Assembly (NCBI RefSeq): GCF_000620705.1
Contig: NZ_KK211166.1
Span: 124,001-188,000 of the forward strand
Direction: 5' to 3'
Length of the DNA: 64,000 nucleotides
From: Nocardioides sp. URHA0020
GTDB lineage: Bacteria; Actinomycetota; Actinomycetes; Propionibacteriales; Nocardioidaceae
The position numbers and the translations under genes are program-made. Under the pieces are notes generated by a model. That model was not told the origin of the DNA, ran no database searches, and was given only the letters and a program-made list of their open reading frames with translations. Of the stretch, positions 8,605 through 17,229 are shown piece after piece. Numbering within the stretch: position 1 is the stretch's first letter; each line of letters begins with the position of its first letter.

Positions 8605-8607
8605 GCC

Positions 8608-9207
8608 TCAGCGGTGGCGCAGGGTGCCGGCGAACCAGGAGTTCGTCCACACGGCCTCGGTGCGCACCCGCGACCCGGAGTACGGCGCGTGCAGCACCAT
8701 CCGGCGTCCGTGGGAGCGACCGACGTACACGCCGACGTGGTAGACGCGGCCGCCGCCGTTGAAGAAGATCAGGTCGCCGCGCCGCAGGGACTTGCGGGAG
8801 ATGTGCCTGGCGTAGCCCGACTGCGCCGCCGCGGTGCGCGGGATGTGCGAGAAGCCCGCGTGCTTGAAGCTGTAGTAGGTCAGCCCGGAGCAGTCGAAGC
8901 TGCCGGGACCGGCCGCGCCGTAGCGGTAGGGGTCGCCCTTCTGGTGGCCGGCGACGCGCATCGCGTGGCGGACCTGCTTGAGGCGCTCGAGCCGGGCGGC
9001 GTGCCAGTGCTTGGCGCGCGACCGGGCCTTGGCCTTGGCCCTCGCCTCGGCCTTGGTCAGCGTCTTCGCGACGACCTTGGAGGAGGTCGCGGTGGCGCCG
9101 TGGGCGTCGGCGATCGGGGCGGAGGTCAGGAGTCCGACGGCGAGCGCGCCGCAGAAGGCGAGTCGCGCTCCGGCGCGGATCAGGGTGGTGGGCAGGGCAA
9201 GAGTCAT
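8608..9207 (-). CDS. NlpC/P60 peptidoglycan endopeptidase
   Basis: 199 residues from ATG 9207 (GGAAGGA upstream); a longer in-frame reading to 9444 would run through the riboswitch and is rejected. Signal peptide 1-36, a Lys/Ala/Arg-rich helical linker (45-80), then an NlpC/P60 domain with catalytic Cys106 (FDCSGLTYYSF), His157 (YHVGVYVG) and a polar third residue His173 (VLHAP). It hydrolyses D-Glu-diaminopimelate-type peptide bonds in the wall during growth or division. Control by c-di-AMP through the upstream riboswitch fits the actinobacterial pattern for wall hydrolases. Confidence 0.92.
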   Translation of the reverse strand: MTLALPTTLIRAGARLAFCGALAVGLLTSAPIADAHGATATSSKVVAKTLTKAEARAKAKARSRAKHWHAARLERLKQVRHAMRVAGHQKGDPYRYGAAGPGSFDCSGLTYYSFKHAGFSHIPRTAAAQSGYARHISRKSLRRGDLIFFNGGGRVYHVGVYVGRSHGRRMVLHAPYSGSRVRTEAVWTNSWFAGTLRHR

Positions 9208-9220
9208 CGCGTGGTTTCCT

Positions 9221-9385
9221 TCCCACGCCTGTGAGGTGAGCTGTCGGGTTCGGGCGAGGAAGGTGCCCGGCCGCCAATTCGGCGGCTTCACCCCGAGCGA
9301 CCACTGGTCGTGGCCGCGAAGGTGGTTCCCCCACTCCTGCCCGTGCAGATCAGATCGTCGGCCGGCTGATTCGTCCGACCTGGCG
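9221..9385 (-). promoter_or_regulatory. ydaO/yuaA-type c-di-AMP riboswitch
   Basis: On the minus strand the leader contains, in order, GTGGGGGAACCAC, CGGGGTGAAGCCG, a CGGGC-to-GCCCG arm, and GAACCCGACAGCTCACCTC followed by CAGGCGTGGGAAGGA. These blocks are the signature of the c-di-AMP (ydaO) aptamer found before rpf and NlpC/P60 genes in actinobacteria. The last block ends 13 bases before the ATG, so the ribosome site GGAAGGA sits at the aptamer edge. The 5' boundary is approximate. In this family c-di-AMP usually switches expression off. Confidence 0.85.
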
Positions 9386-9575
9386 GACCGGTCCACGAGT
9401 CGGGCAGGACTCGGCGTGCTCGGGACCGGGTGTGTTTGGTTCAATCGTCAAAGACAGTAGCCGTCCGAAAACGAGGATCAAGATTCCTCGGCGTGCCGGC
9501 CGGTGATCCAAGTCACATCCCCCGCCTGGGACGACGCCCCGGATGGACGCAGATCACACCGTCGGACGGCGTGTC

Positions 9576-10214
9576 TCAGCCCTGGACCCGACCGTCGGCC
9601 AGTCGTACGACGCGGTGCGCGACCTCCCAGACGCGCTGGTCGTGGGTCGACACGAGCACCGCCGACCCGGCCCGCGCGGCACCGGCGAGCGCCTCGATGA
9701 CCTGTCCGACGTGGTCGTCGTCCTGGTGCCCGGTCGGCTCGTCGAGCACGGCCAGGCGCGGGTCCAGGACGAGGGCGCGCGCAACGGCGACGCGCTGCTG
9801 CTCGCCCAGGGAGGTCTCGGTGATGCCGCGGCGCAGGAAGCCCGCGATGTCGAGGGCCGCCGCGAGCCGGGCCAGCGCCTCGGTCGCGTCGATCCTGGCC
9901 CGCAGCGCGGGCAGCGCGATGTTGTCCTGCACGGACAGCCCGGCCAGCAGCCCGTGCTGCTGGGGCACGACGGCGACCTGGGACCAGTCGGCGATGTCGG
10001 CCGTCGGCCGTCCGTCGAGCGTCACGGCACCGCGATCGGGTCGCTCGATGCCCGCGGCCAGGTGGCAGGCGGTCGACTTGCCCGAGCCGGAGGGGCCGGC
10101 GAGCGCGACGAGCTCGCCCGGCTCGACCCGCAGCGAGACGCCGTGCAGCACCTCGACCCGGCCACTGCCGGCGGCGTACCCGTGGTCGACGTCGACCAGC
10201 TCGAGGGCGGTCAC
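9576..10214 (-). CDS. ABC transporter ATP-binding protein
   Basis: 212 residues; GTG at 10214 overlaps the preceding stop by four bases. Walker A GPSGSGKST (about 41-49), Q-loop VVPQQHG, signature SLGEQQRVAVARAL, Walker B LAVLDEPTG, H-loop STHD. The signature reads SLGEQ in place of LSGGQ, as in some MacB/LolD-like ATPases. It belongs with the second ATPase and the FtsX permease directly upstream; the set may export a lipid, peptide or antibiotic. Confidence 0.85.
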   Translation of the reverse strand: MTALELVDVDHGYAAGSGRVEVLHGVSLRVEPGELVALAGPSGSGKSTACHLAAGIERPDRGAVTLDGRPTADIADWSQVAVVPQQHGLLAGLSVQDNIALPALRARIDATEALARLAAALDIAGFLRRGITETSLGEQQRVAVARALVLDPRLAVLDEPTGHQDDDHVGQVIEALAGAARAGSAVLVSTHDQRVWEVAHRVVRLADGRVQG

Positions 10215-11044
10215 GGCTCGACCTCCGGTGCTCGCAGGCGTACGCCGTCGTCGCCGACCTCGACGATGACCCGGCGCGAGGGGAAGAGGTCGAGCACGGT
10301 CGGCGGGAGCTGGAGCCGGCCGGTCCCGTCGATCACGGCGGTGGTGTCGCGGCTGGTCGTCTCGCTGGAGACCACGCCGTGGCGCAGCCGCAGCAGCCGG
10401 TCGCCGCGGTGCATGATCCGCTCGTCGTGGCTGCTGATCAGGACGGCCGCACCGGCCGCGGCAGCGGCCAGCAGCGCGTCGACCACGAGGTCGGCGTTGG
10501 CGTGGTCGAGCTCGGCCGTCGGCTCGTCGGCGACCACCAGCGAGGGCTCGCCGACGAGGGCGATCGCGACGGCGAGCCGCTGCTGCTCACCGCCCGAGAG
10601 CGCGGAGGGCAGGTGGTCGGCCCGGTGCCCCAGGCCCACCGCGTCCAGGGCGTCGACGACGTGGTCGGCCGACCCGCGCCACGACGCCACCTGGCGCAGC
10701 TGGTCGACCGCGCGCAGGTGCTGGAAGACGCTCTCCGAGGACCGCTGCGGCACGTAGCCGATGCGCTTGCGCCGCAGGGCGCTCAGCTGACGGGTGGACG
10801 CGGCACCGACGTCGCTGCCCAGGACGGAGAGCCGTCCGGCGCTCGGGCGGTCCCGCGCCCCGAGCATGGTCAGCAGGCTGCTCTTGCCGGAGCCGGACGG
10901 GCCGGCGACGACGGCCAGCGCGCCGGCGTGCACCTCCAGCCCGATGCCCCGCAGGGCGTGGGTCTCCCCGGTCGCGGACCGGAAGACCTTCACCAGGTCC
11001 TCGCAGCTCACGGCAGGGCCGGCCACGGTCTCAACCTCCGGCAC
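10211..11044 (-). CDS. ABC transporter ATPase with C-terminal AbrB-like extension
   Basis: About 277 residues. Start chosen at GTG 11044 (GGAGGT five bases upstream, 14-base overlap with the permease gene); GTG 11026 is an alternative. The N-terminal 220 residues form a MacB/LolD-type ATPase: Walker A GPSGSGKSS, Q-loop YVPQRSSE, signature LSGGEQQRLAV, Walker B LVVADEPTAELD, H-loop SSHDE. The last 45 residues (AVIDGTGRLQLPPTVLDLF then VIVEVGDDGVRLRAP) follow the strand-turn pattern of SpoVT/AbrB swapped-hairpin domains, which is unexpected on a transporter ATPase. Part of the FtsX export system. Confidence 0.85.
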   Translation of the reverse strand: MPEVETVAGPAVSCEDLVKVFRSATGETHALRGIGLEVHAGALAVVAGPSGSGKSSLLTMLGARDRPSAGRLSVLGSDVGAASTRQLSALRRKRIGYVPQRSSESVFQHLRAVDQLRQVASWRGSADHVVDALDAVGLGHRADHLPSALSGGEQQRLAVAIALVGEPSLVVADEPTAELDHANADLVVDALLAAAAAGAAVLISSHDERIMHRGDRLLRLRHGVVSSETTSRDTTAVIDGTGRLQLPPTVLDLFPSRRVIVEVGDDGVRLRAPEVEP

Positions 11045-13796
11045 GCAGCACCTCCGCGGGATGGCGCCGGCGCGCCCGCCAGGCACCGAGCAGCCAGGCG
11101 ATCAGCACGGTGACGACGAGGACGGCGACGAGGACGAGGACGTCGTCGGTGTCGGGGCGGGGCCGGGTCAGGGGAGGTACGGCGGCCGTCGCGTCGATGA
11201 TCGTCGGGATCGAGACGAGCACCGCGCCGGCGATCACCGCGGCGACCACGGCGGTCGCGAGGGCGTAGCCGACCTCCCACGCACGGGAGCGGGCGAGCTC
11301 GGTCGGACCCCAGCCCATCCGGGAGAGCAGCACGTCGGAGACGGCGTCGCGGTCGGCCAGGCGCAGCGCCAGCAGGAGCGCGCCGGCCACGGCCAGGACC
11401 AGCACGACGACACCGAGCGCGAGCACGTAGCCCGCCGCCCAGGTGGCTGCCACCAGCCCGCCGCCGACGGCCGCCTGGGAGGCGGTGGCCACGTCGCCGG
11501 TGGTCGAGACGTCGGCGTCGGCGAGCGAGCGTCGCAGCTCACCCGCGGTCCCGTCCGACCAGACCGCCGAGGTGAAGGCGCCGGCCTCGGTGCTGGTGGC
11601 GCCCGGGCGCCCGGGGTTGACCGGCGGCGGCACCAGACGGAAGAGGCGGTCGGTGGCCGTGACCACGGTGGTCCGACCGGTCTCGGTCTCGGACCCCGGG
11701 AAGGCGTCGACCACGCCCACCACCTGGAAGGGGATCTGGAACTCGGCGTTGAAGTCCATCGTGCCCCGGTCACCCACCGAGAGGTCGGTCTCACCGACCA
11801 GGATCACGGCCAGGCCGCGCGCCTTGCGGTCGATCTTCGAGACCAGCGCGCGGCCGGCGTCGAGGTCGCCCGAGGCGCCCCAGTCGGCCACCTCGGCGAA
11901 GGACGCGGGGTCGATCGCCATCAGCGGCTCGTCGCCGAACTCGGGCGGGAGGGTCACCGTGCGCCGCCAGACGATCGACGTCCCGTCCGCCGGCGGCTCG
12001 CTGAGCAGCACCCGCTCGCGCCGCTTGAGCCCACCGCCGCGGAAGTCGTCGGCGACCTGGATGGTCGTGGTCGCGCCGGCCAGGACCGCGGTCTTGTCGG
12101 CCACGCCCTCCCCGATCCCCCGGTGCACCGTCAGGGCGTAGCCGAAGAGCCCCAGGCTGACGGCGACCACCGCGGTGAGCGAGGTGACCTCGCGGACCAC
12201 CAGGCCCGTACGACGGGTGGCCAGCCACCGCGGCCGGCCCGGTCGGGTCCGCGCCGGGCGCCGGGAGCGCAGCCAGGCGGCAGCCCGCGCCACCAGCACG
12301 GCGACCGCCCCGGCGACGAGTACCGGGAGCAGCATGGTGAGAGGAGCGGCGCTGCGGTCGCCGACGTCGATCGTGTAGACCGCCGCGGCGATCGCCCCGG
12401 TCGCGACGAGCAGCGCCGCGGTCCAGGGCAGCGAGCGGCGGCTGCGGCCGAGCAGCGACAGCCGCGCCGACCGGTCGGTGCCGACCGCCGTCAGGGCCGC
12501 CGTCACGAGCACCAGCAGCAGCCCCGCGGCCGCGGCCAGGACGGCGCGCACGACGTCGGCCTGCGTGTAGGCCAGGCTCGCGTCCGTCGGCGGTCCGGCC
12601 GTGACCAGACCCAGCCCGGCCAGTCCGAGCCCCGCGGGGACGGCGAGCACCAGGACCGGCAGCGCCTCGAGGCCCGCCATCGCGGCGAGCTGCGTGGGCC
12701 GCAGGCCCAGGCCCGACACGAGCAGCTGCTCACGGCGGCGGCTGCGCCCGAGCATCACCCACGCGGCGAGCAGCAGGAAGCCGGCCAGCGCCTGCCCGGC
12801 GACGGCGTACGGCCGCACCTGGTCCCGGGCGCTGGTCGCCGTGCCGTTCGCCTCGAACGCGATGTCGGGCAGACCGGTGTTGACGTCGAGCTGGGCGCCG
12901 CCCAGCGGGAGCGCCGAGCCCAGGGCGACGTAGAGCTGCGAGCGGGAGTCGTAGGCGTCGTCGGCGATGCGCTGGACCTGGGTGACGGCGGTCGAGGCGT
13001 CGTCGGGGCTGATGACGGGGTCGATCTGGAGGTCGGCGAGGTAGAGCGGTGACTCGGTCGTCTTGAGGACCAGCCGGTCGAAGGCCGCGCGGCCGGCGAT
13101 CGCCAGGGGCGTGGACCGGCTGGGGTCGTCGGGGTCGACCGGGAGGAACCACCGGTCGGCGTCGGGGTCGTCCGCGATCGCGGCGGGCAGGACCGAGTCG
13201 GGTGCGGTCTTGTAGGTGCCCGCGAGCACCGTCTCGGTCATGTGCGGTCGCTTCTCGGTCACGAAGGTCTGCACGAGTCCGAGGCGGACCGGGTCGCCCG
13301 TCTTGATCCCGAGCCGGGAGGCGACGTCCTCGGCGAGCCAGACGCCGTCGGCGTCCTCGTCGCCCCCGATCGCCTCCACCGCGCCGTCGCGATACCACAG
13401 CTCGGAGCCCTCGTCGCGGGTGCCGACCCGGGCGACGGCTCGTCGGGTGCGGTTCTGCGCGACCCCGGCCGCGGTGAGGACCGGTGGGCCGTAGCCCTTG
13501 ATCGCCGACAGCCTCGACATCACGAGCTGGTCGCCGGCGGGGCCCAGGACCCCGCTCCAGGTCACGCGCAGGTCGGCCGAGTCCCCGCCGTACGGCGCGC
13601 CCGCGGCCGCACCCAGGCTCTCGGCGAGCGCCGTCGACCGGGCGGAGGAGCTGAACATCGGCGGCGCCACGAAGGAGGCGACCAGGAGGGTCGCGGCGAC
13701 CAGCAGGAGCACGAGCCAGCCGGGGGTCCGCAGCAGCCGCAGGGGCGCGGCGCGCCAGAGGGCTCCCCGTCGGGGGCGGACGGCGCGGCGGCTCAC
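11031..13796 (-). CDS. Large FtsX-like ABC permease
   Basis: 921 residues from GTG 13796, four bases after the upstream stop. One N-terminal helix (27-47) is followed by a large extracytoplasmic region (50-320). Then comes a helix cluster (about 335-530, with LAGFLLLAAWVMLG and further helices), a second large extracytoplasmic domain (about 545-770), and a final FtsX helix set (about 785-910, starting GYVLALGVVVLVLAVAGALL). This is the duplicated-FtsX layout of large MacB/LolCDE-like permeases. Runs with two ATPases and probably acts as an exporter or envelope mechanotransmitter. Substrate unknown. Confidence 0.85.
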   Translation of the reverse strand: MSRRAVRPRRGALWRAAPLRLLRTPGWLVLLLVAATLLVASFVAPPMFSSSARSTALAESLGAAAGAPYGGDSADLRVTWSGVLGPAGDQLVMSRLSAIKGYGPPVLTAAGVAQNRTRRAVARVGTRDEGSELWYRDGAVEAIGGDEDADGVWLAEDVASRLGIKTGDPVRLGLVQTFVTEKRPHMTETVLAGTYKTAPDSVLPAAIADDPDADRWFLPVDPDDPSRSTPLAIAGRAAFDRLVLKTTESPLYLADLQIDPVISPDDASTAVTQVQRIADDAYDSRSQLYVALGSALPLGGAQLDVNTGLPDIAFEANGTATSARDQVRPYAVAGQALAGFLLLAAWVMLGRSRRREQLLVSGLGLRPTQLAAMAGLEALPVLVLAVPAGLGLAGLGLVTAGPPTDASLAYTQADVVRAVLAAAAGLLLVLVTAALTAVGTDRSARLSLLGRSRRSLPWTAALLVATGAIAAAVYTIDVGDRSAAPLTMLLPVLVAGAVAVLVARAAAWLRSRRPARTRPGRPRWLATRRTGLVVREVTSLTAVVAVSLGLFGYALTVHRGIGEGVADKTAVLAGATTTIQVADDFRGGGLKRRERVLLSEPPADGTSIVWRRTVTLPPEFGDEPLMAIDPASFAEVADWGASGDLDAGRALVSKIDRKARGLAVILVGETDLSVGDRGTMDFNAEFQIPFQVVGVVDAFPGSETETGRTTVVTATDRLFRLVPPPVNPGRPGATSTEAGAFTSAVWSDGTAGELRRSLADADVSTTGDVATASQAAVGGGLVAATWAAGYVLALGVVVLVLAVAGALLLALRLADRDAVSDVLLSRMGWGPTELARSRAWEVGYALATAVVAAVIAGAVLVSIPTIIDATAAVPPLTRPRPDTDDVLVLVAVLVVTVLIAWLLGAWRARRRHPAEVLRAGG

Positions 13797-13800
13797 GCGG

Positions 13801-14607
13801 TCAGGGTACGGGTGTGGGAGCGCTCCCGCCAGTCACTTCGCCCACCAGGTCCGCGATCGAGTCGACCACCCGGGTGGGCCGGTAGGGGAAGGTCTCGATC
13901 TGCCCGGGCCGGGTCGACCCGGTGCTCACCAGGATCGTGCGCAGGCCCGCCTCGAGCCCGCTGATGATGTCGGTGTCCATCCGGTCGCCGATCATCACCG
14001 TGGTCTCGGAGTGCGCGTCGAGCCGGTTCAGTGCGCTGCGCATCATCAGCGGGTTGGGCTTGCCGATGAAGTACGGCGTCCGCCCGGTCGCCGTGCTGAT
14101 CAGCGCCGCCACCGAGCCGGTCGCCGGCAGCAGGCCGTGCTGGCTGGGCCCGCTCGGGTCGGGGTTCGTGGCGATGAAGCGGGCACCGGCCGCGACCAGC
14201 CGGATCGCCCTGGTGATCGCCTCGAAGGAGTAGGTCCGGGTCTCGCCCAGCACCACGTAGTCGGGGTCGCGGTCGGTCATCACGTAGCCGATGTCGTGCA
14301 GGGCGGTCGTCAGCCCGGCCTCGCCGACCACGTACGCCGTGCCGTGCGGGCGCTGGTCCTGGAGGAACTGCGCGGTGGCGAGCGCCGAGGTCCAGATCGC
14401 CGCCTCGGGCACGTCGATGCCGCTGCCGAGCAGGCGCGCCCGGAGGTCGCGCGGGGTGAAGATGGAGTTGTTGGTGAGGACCAGGAACCGCCGGCCCGAG
14501 GCCTTGAGCGCCTCGATGAACTCCTGGGCGCCGGGGATCGGCACCTCCTCGTGGACGAGGACGCCGTCCATGTCGGTCAGCCAGGTCTCCACGGGGCGCG
14601 AGGTCAT
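13801..14607 (-). CDS. HAD-IIA family phosphatase (NagD-like)
   Basis: 268 residues. HAD motif I DMDGVL (12-17), motif II TNNS (45-48), cap region of the IIA (C2) type, motif III Lys in GKPNPLMM and motif IV GDRMDTDI: all catalytic Asp/Lys residues present. NagD-like enzymes dephosphorylate nucleoside monophosphates or sugar phosphates in the cytoplasm. It sits between the histidine kinase (23-base gap) and the FtsX permease (4-base gap), so it is probably co-transcribed with both. Confidence 0.9.
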   Translation of the reverse strand: MTSRPVETWLTDMDGVLVHEEVPIPGAQEFIEALKASGRRFLVLTNNSIFTPRDLRARLLGSGIDVPEAAIWTSALATAQFLQDQRPHGTAYVVGEAGLTTALHDIGYVMTDRDPDYVVLGETRTYSFEAITRAIRLVAAGARFIATNPDPSGPSQHGLLPATGSVAALISTATGRTPYFIGKPNPLMMRSALNRLDAHSETTVMIGDRMDTDIISGLEAGLRTILVSTGSTRPGQIETFPYRPTRVVDSIADLVGEVTGGSAPTPVP

Positions 14608-14630
14608 GACGCCATTGTGTCGGCTCGGGC

Positions 14631-15848
14631 TCAGCGTTGGGGCAGCAGGACTTCGATGCCGTCGGCGGGGTGCTCGCCGATCAGCCGGCCGCCGAGCGCC
14701 TCGACCACCGCACGGACCTGGCTGAGACGGTCGACCGTCTCACCGCCGAGCTCCGACTCCGGGGTGCGCCCCGCGCACAGCACGGTGATCCGCAGATGGC
14801 CGTCGGCCCCCGCGTTGAAGACGATCCGGACGGCGCCGGTGCCACGGCGTACGACGTCGGCGAGCAGCAGGTCGGTCGCGTGCTCGACCGGGCCGGGGGT
14901 GTAGCGCAGCGTCAGGTCGCCCTCCACGGCCGCGGTGAGCGCGCGGTTGCGGGAGCCGAGCCGGTCCGCCCAGCGCTGCGCCAGCTGCGCGGACAGCTCG
15001 GACAGCGGGACCTCGGCGCCGATGACGAGGCTGCCCCGGCGGGTGATCTCGACCAGCTCGGCCGCCACGGCCGAGACCTCCTCGACCCGGGCCAGGCAGC
15101 GCAGCACGGTCTCGTGGGCGTCCGACGGCAGGTCGTCGCGCAGGCTGAGGTCCTCGAGCTCGAGCCGGATCCCGGTCAGCGGGGTGCGCAGCACGTGCGA
15201 GGTGTGCTCGGCGAAGGCGCGCTCGCGGTGCATCCGGTCCTCGAGCGCGAGGGCGCTGGAGCGCAGGGCGTCGGCGATCGCGCTCGCCTCCGGGATCCGG
15301 GTCCTCGGCAGGTCGAGGTCGAAGCGACCGCGACCGAGCGCGGCGGCCGCGATGGCCAGGCGCTTGAACGGCGCGGACAGCGCCGTGGCGATGAGGAAGC
15401 CGACGATGCCGGCGGCAACCCCGATCAGCAGGAAGAGCGCGGCGATCGACCCGATGTCGCGTCCGATGACGTCGCGGATCACCGACGAGGACTCGCTGAC
15501 GGTGACCTGCCCGGTGCCGTCGACGACCTCGGTGGCCGAGATGTCCTTGCCCGGGTCGCCGTCGCCCTGGTAGTCCTTGCCGGTCACCACGACGGTCGCG
15601 TCGCCGGCGACGTCGTACTCCAGCCGGTCCTCGGGGCCGACCAGGGTCTGCAGGAACGCGGCGTCGACGGTGCCGCCGGACGCCTCCCGGTCGGTGACGA
15701 TCGCGGCGACCAGGTCGGCCTCCTGACTGAGCTGCCCGGCGACCTGCTCACGGATCAGGTCCTGGAGCACGTAGGTGCGCACCAGACCCGCCCCCAGCAG
15801 GAGGACGATGCTCAGGACGATGAAGGCAGCGGTGAGCCGCTCACGCAT
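14631..15848 (-). CDS. Sensor histidine kinase with degenerate ATP-binding domain
   Basis: 405 residues from ATG 15848, which overlaps the regulator stop by eight bases. Helix 1 (7-28), an extracytoplasmic sensor (29-130), helix 2 (about 133-157), HAMP (158-210), then the H-box AEHTSHVLRTPLTG with phospho-acceptor His218. The C-terminal ATPase region is odd. The usual N-box Asn is absent (DLLLADVVRRG occupies the place of NLLxNAxxHG), and the DxGxG loop is replaced by VLCAGRTPESEL. Either ATP binding is lost or strongly modified. Pairs with the adjacent OmpR-type regulator. Confidence 0.85.
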   Translation of the reverse strand: MRERLTAAFIVLSIVLLLGAGLVRTYVLQDLIREQVAGQLSQEADLVAAIVTDREASGGTVDAAFLQTLVGPEDRLEYDVAGDATVVVTGKDYQGDGDPGKDISATEVVDGTGQVTVSESSSVIRDVIGRDIGSIAALFLLIGVAAGIVGFLIATALSAPFKRLAIAAAALGRGRFDLDLPRTRIPEASAIADALRSSALALEDRMHRERAFAEHTSHVLRTPLTGIRLELEDLSLRDDLPSDAHETVLRCLARVEEVSAVAAELVEITRRGSLVIGAEVPLSELSAQLAQRWADRLGSRNRALTAAVEGDLTLRYTPGPVEHATDLLLADVVRRGTGAVRIVFNAGADGHLRITVLCAGRTPESELGGETVDRLSQVRAVVEALGGRLIGEHPADGIEVLLPQR

Positions 15849-16536
15849 CGGTGGGGCCGCCTTCGAGGCGGAATCCCACACCCCGAACGGCCACCACGCG
15901 GTCAGTCACGCCGACAGACTCGAGCTTCTGGCGCAGCCGACCGATGGTGACGTCGAGCGTCTTGGTCGAGCCGTACCAGTTCTCGTCCCACACGTCGGCC
16001 ATCAGCCGACCGCGCGAGACCACCTTGTCCCGGTTGGCGGCAAGGATCGCGAGGACCTCGAACTCCTTGCCCGTCAGCGGGACCTCCTCCGTGCCGGCGT
16101 AGACCCGGCGGGCCTCGACGTCGATGCGGACCCCGTCCGGGGACACCTCGTCGACGCTCTGGGCCAGAGGTGAGGCGGTACGGCGCAACAGGGCGCGCAC
16201 GCGCGCCTGCAGCTCGGCCAGGCCGAAGGGCTTGGCCAGGTAGTCGTCGGCCCCGTAGTCCAGGCCGACCACCCGATCGAGCTCCCCGGCCCGCGCGGTG
16301 ACGATGATGATCGCCCCCGTGTAGCCGGCCTCACGAGCCCGACGACAGACCTCGAGCCCGTCGATGTCCGGGAGCCCCAGGTCGAGGATCACGAGCTCGG
16401 GCCCCGACGCCAGGGTGTCGAGAGCCTTCTGCCCGCTCTCGACCCACTCGACGTCGTACCCCTCGCGCTCCAGGGTGCGAACGAGGGGGAATGCGATGTC
16501 CTCCTCGTCCTCGACGACCAGGACACGTTGCGCCAT
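15841..16536 (-). CDS. OmpR/PhoB-family response regulator
   Basis: 231 residues. Receiver domain with acidic pocket EDEED (9-13), phospho-acceptor Asp52 (ILDLGLPDIDG), Thr80 and Lys102 (AKPFG). A winged-helix DNA-binding domain follows (about 130-225, LTGKEFEVLAILAANRDKVV, and the wing RGVGFRLE). The start at 16536 has no ribosome site, but a TATGCT -10 box lies seven bases upstream, so the mRNA is probably leaderless. First gene of a likely operon with the kinase, HAD phosphatase and FtsX/ABC exporter. Confidence 0.93.
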   Translation of the reverse strand: MAQRVLVVEDEEDIAFPLVRTLEREGYDVEWVESGQKALDTLASGPELVILDLGLPDIDGLEVCRRAREAGYTGAIIIVTARAGELDRVVGLDYGADDYLAKPFGLAELQARVRALLRRTASPLAQSVDEVSPDGVRIDVEARRVYAGTEEVPLTGKEFEVLAILAANRDKVVSRGRLMADVWDENWYGSTKTLDVTIGRLRQKLESVGVTDRVVAVRGVGFRLEGGPTDA

Positions 16537-16543
16537 GGGTGGG

Positions 16544-16549
16544 AGCATA
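16544..16549 (-). promoter_or_regulatory. -10 box for leaderless response-regulator transcript
   Basis: TATGCT on the minus strand, seven bases before the ATG at 16536. The spacing puts transcription start at or next to the start codon. Confidence 0.5.
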
Positions 16550-16580
16550 GGGCCACGGAGGTCCGACTCGAGCGCGGTGT

Positions 16581-17198
16581 TCACTGTTTCGCCTCCCGGG
16601 TGCCCGACTTCACTCCCGCACCGCTCGTCCCAGCCCCCGTGGGCCACGGCGTCGCCCCGGCCTCCGGCGCGGCCGATGCCCGCAGCGTGGGCGCAGGTCG
16701 TCGCAGGCGACGTGACAGGAGCACCACGAGCACCACCGCCGAGGCCACCGTCAGCAGCCACGCCTGGTGGTGGCGGAGCCCGAGGTAGGCCCACCCGACC
16801 CACGGGACCGTCAGCTCGACCCGCGACATCGTCGGCCCCTCGGTGCGCAGCACCCACGGGTCCGGGGCCGCCACGGCGTCGCCCTTCGTCCGGATGCCGT
16901 CCGGCTCGATGGCGATGATGCGATGGGTGACCATCGCGTCCTGCTCCGAGTCACCCGGCGCCCGGAACGTCACGACGTCGCCGACGCGGAGGTCGCTGAC
17001 GGGGACGACGCGCTCGAAGACGATCGAGCCGCGATCGATGCTGCCCGCCATGGAGTCGCTGGACACGACGTAGCGCTGGAGACCGAGACCGATCGGCAGC
17101 AGCACGAAGAGGGTCACGGGAGCGAAGAGCACCACGAACAGCAACCAGCGCCCCCACGGCGTAGGCGCCGGGAGGCGGGAAGCGGTTTCGATCTCCAT
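16581..17198 (-). CDS. SipW-type (ER/archaeal-like) signal peptidase I
   Basis: 205 residues. Helix about 18-40, then the nucleophile region YVVSSDSMAGSID with Ser49-Met50. The general base is His92 (MVTHRII), not Lys, which marks the SipW/archaeal S26B class. A C-terminal helix (about 146-166) is followed by a basic, Pro/Ala/Gly-rich cytoplasmic tail. In Bacillus the SipW enzyme processes TasA-like proteins. Here the TasA-like gene lies just upstream on the same strand, so it is the likely substrate. Loop residues after the Ser differ from the usual SMxPxxxxGD (Pro to Gly, Asp to Ser), so activity should not be taken for granted. Confidence 0.8.
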   Translation of the reverse strand: MEIETASRLPAPTPWGRWLLFVVLFAPVTLFVLLPIGLGLQRYVVSSDSMAGSIDRGSIVFERVVPVSDLRVGDVVTFRAPGDSEQDAMVTHRIIAIEPDGIRTKGDAVAAPDPWVLRTEGPTMSRVELTVPWVGWAYLGLRHHQAWLLTVASAVVLVVLLSRRLRRPAPTLRASAAPEAGATPWPTGAGTSGAGVKSGTREAKQ

Positions 17199-17229
17199 GG
17201 TCCGTGCTTTCCGAGAGTGGGGGGTGGAT

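Noticed and set aside
8608..9444. A 278-residue version of the NlpC/P60 protein starting at 9444
   Set aside because: The extra 79 codons lie over the c-di-AMP riboswitch; ATG 9207 has a GGAAGGA site and a normal signal peptide.
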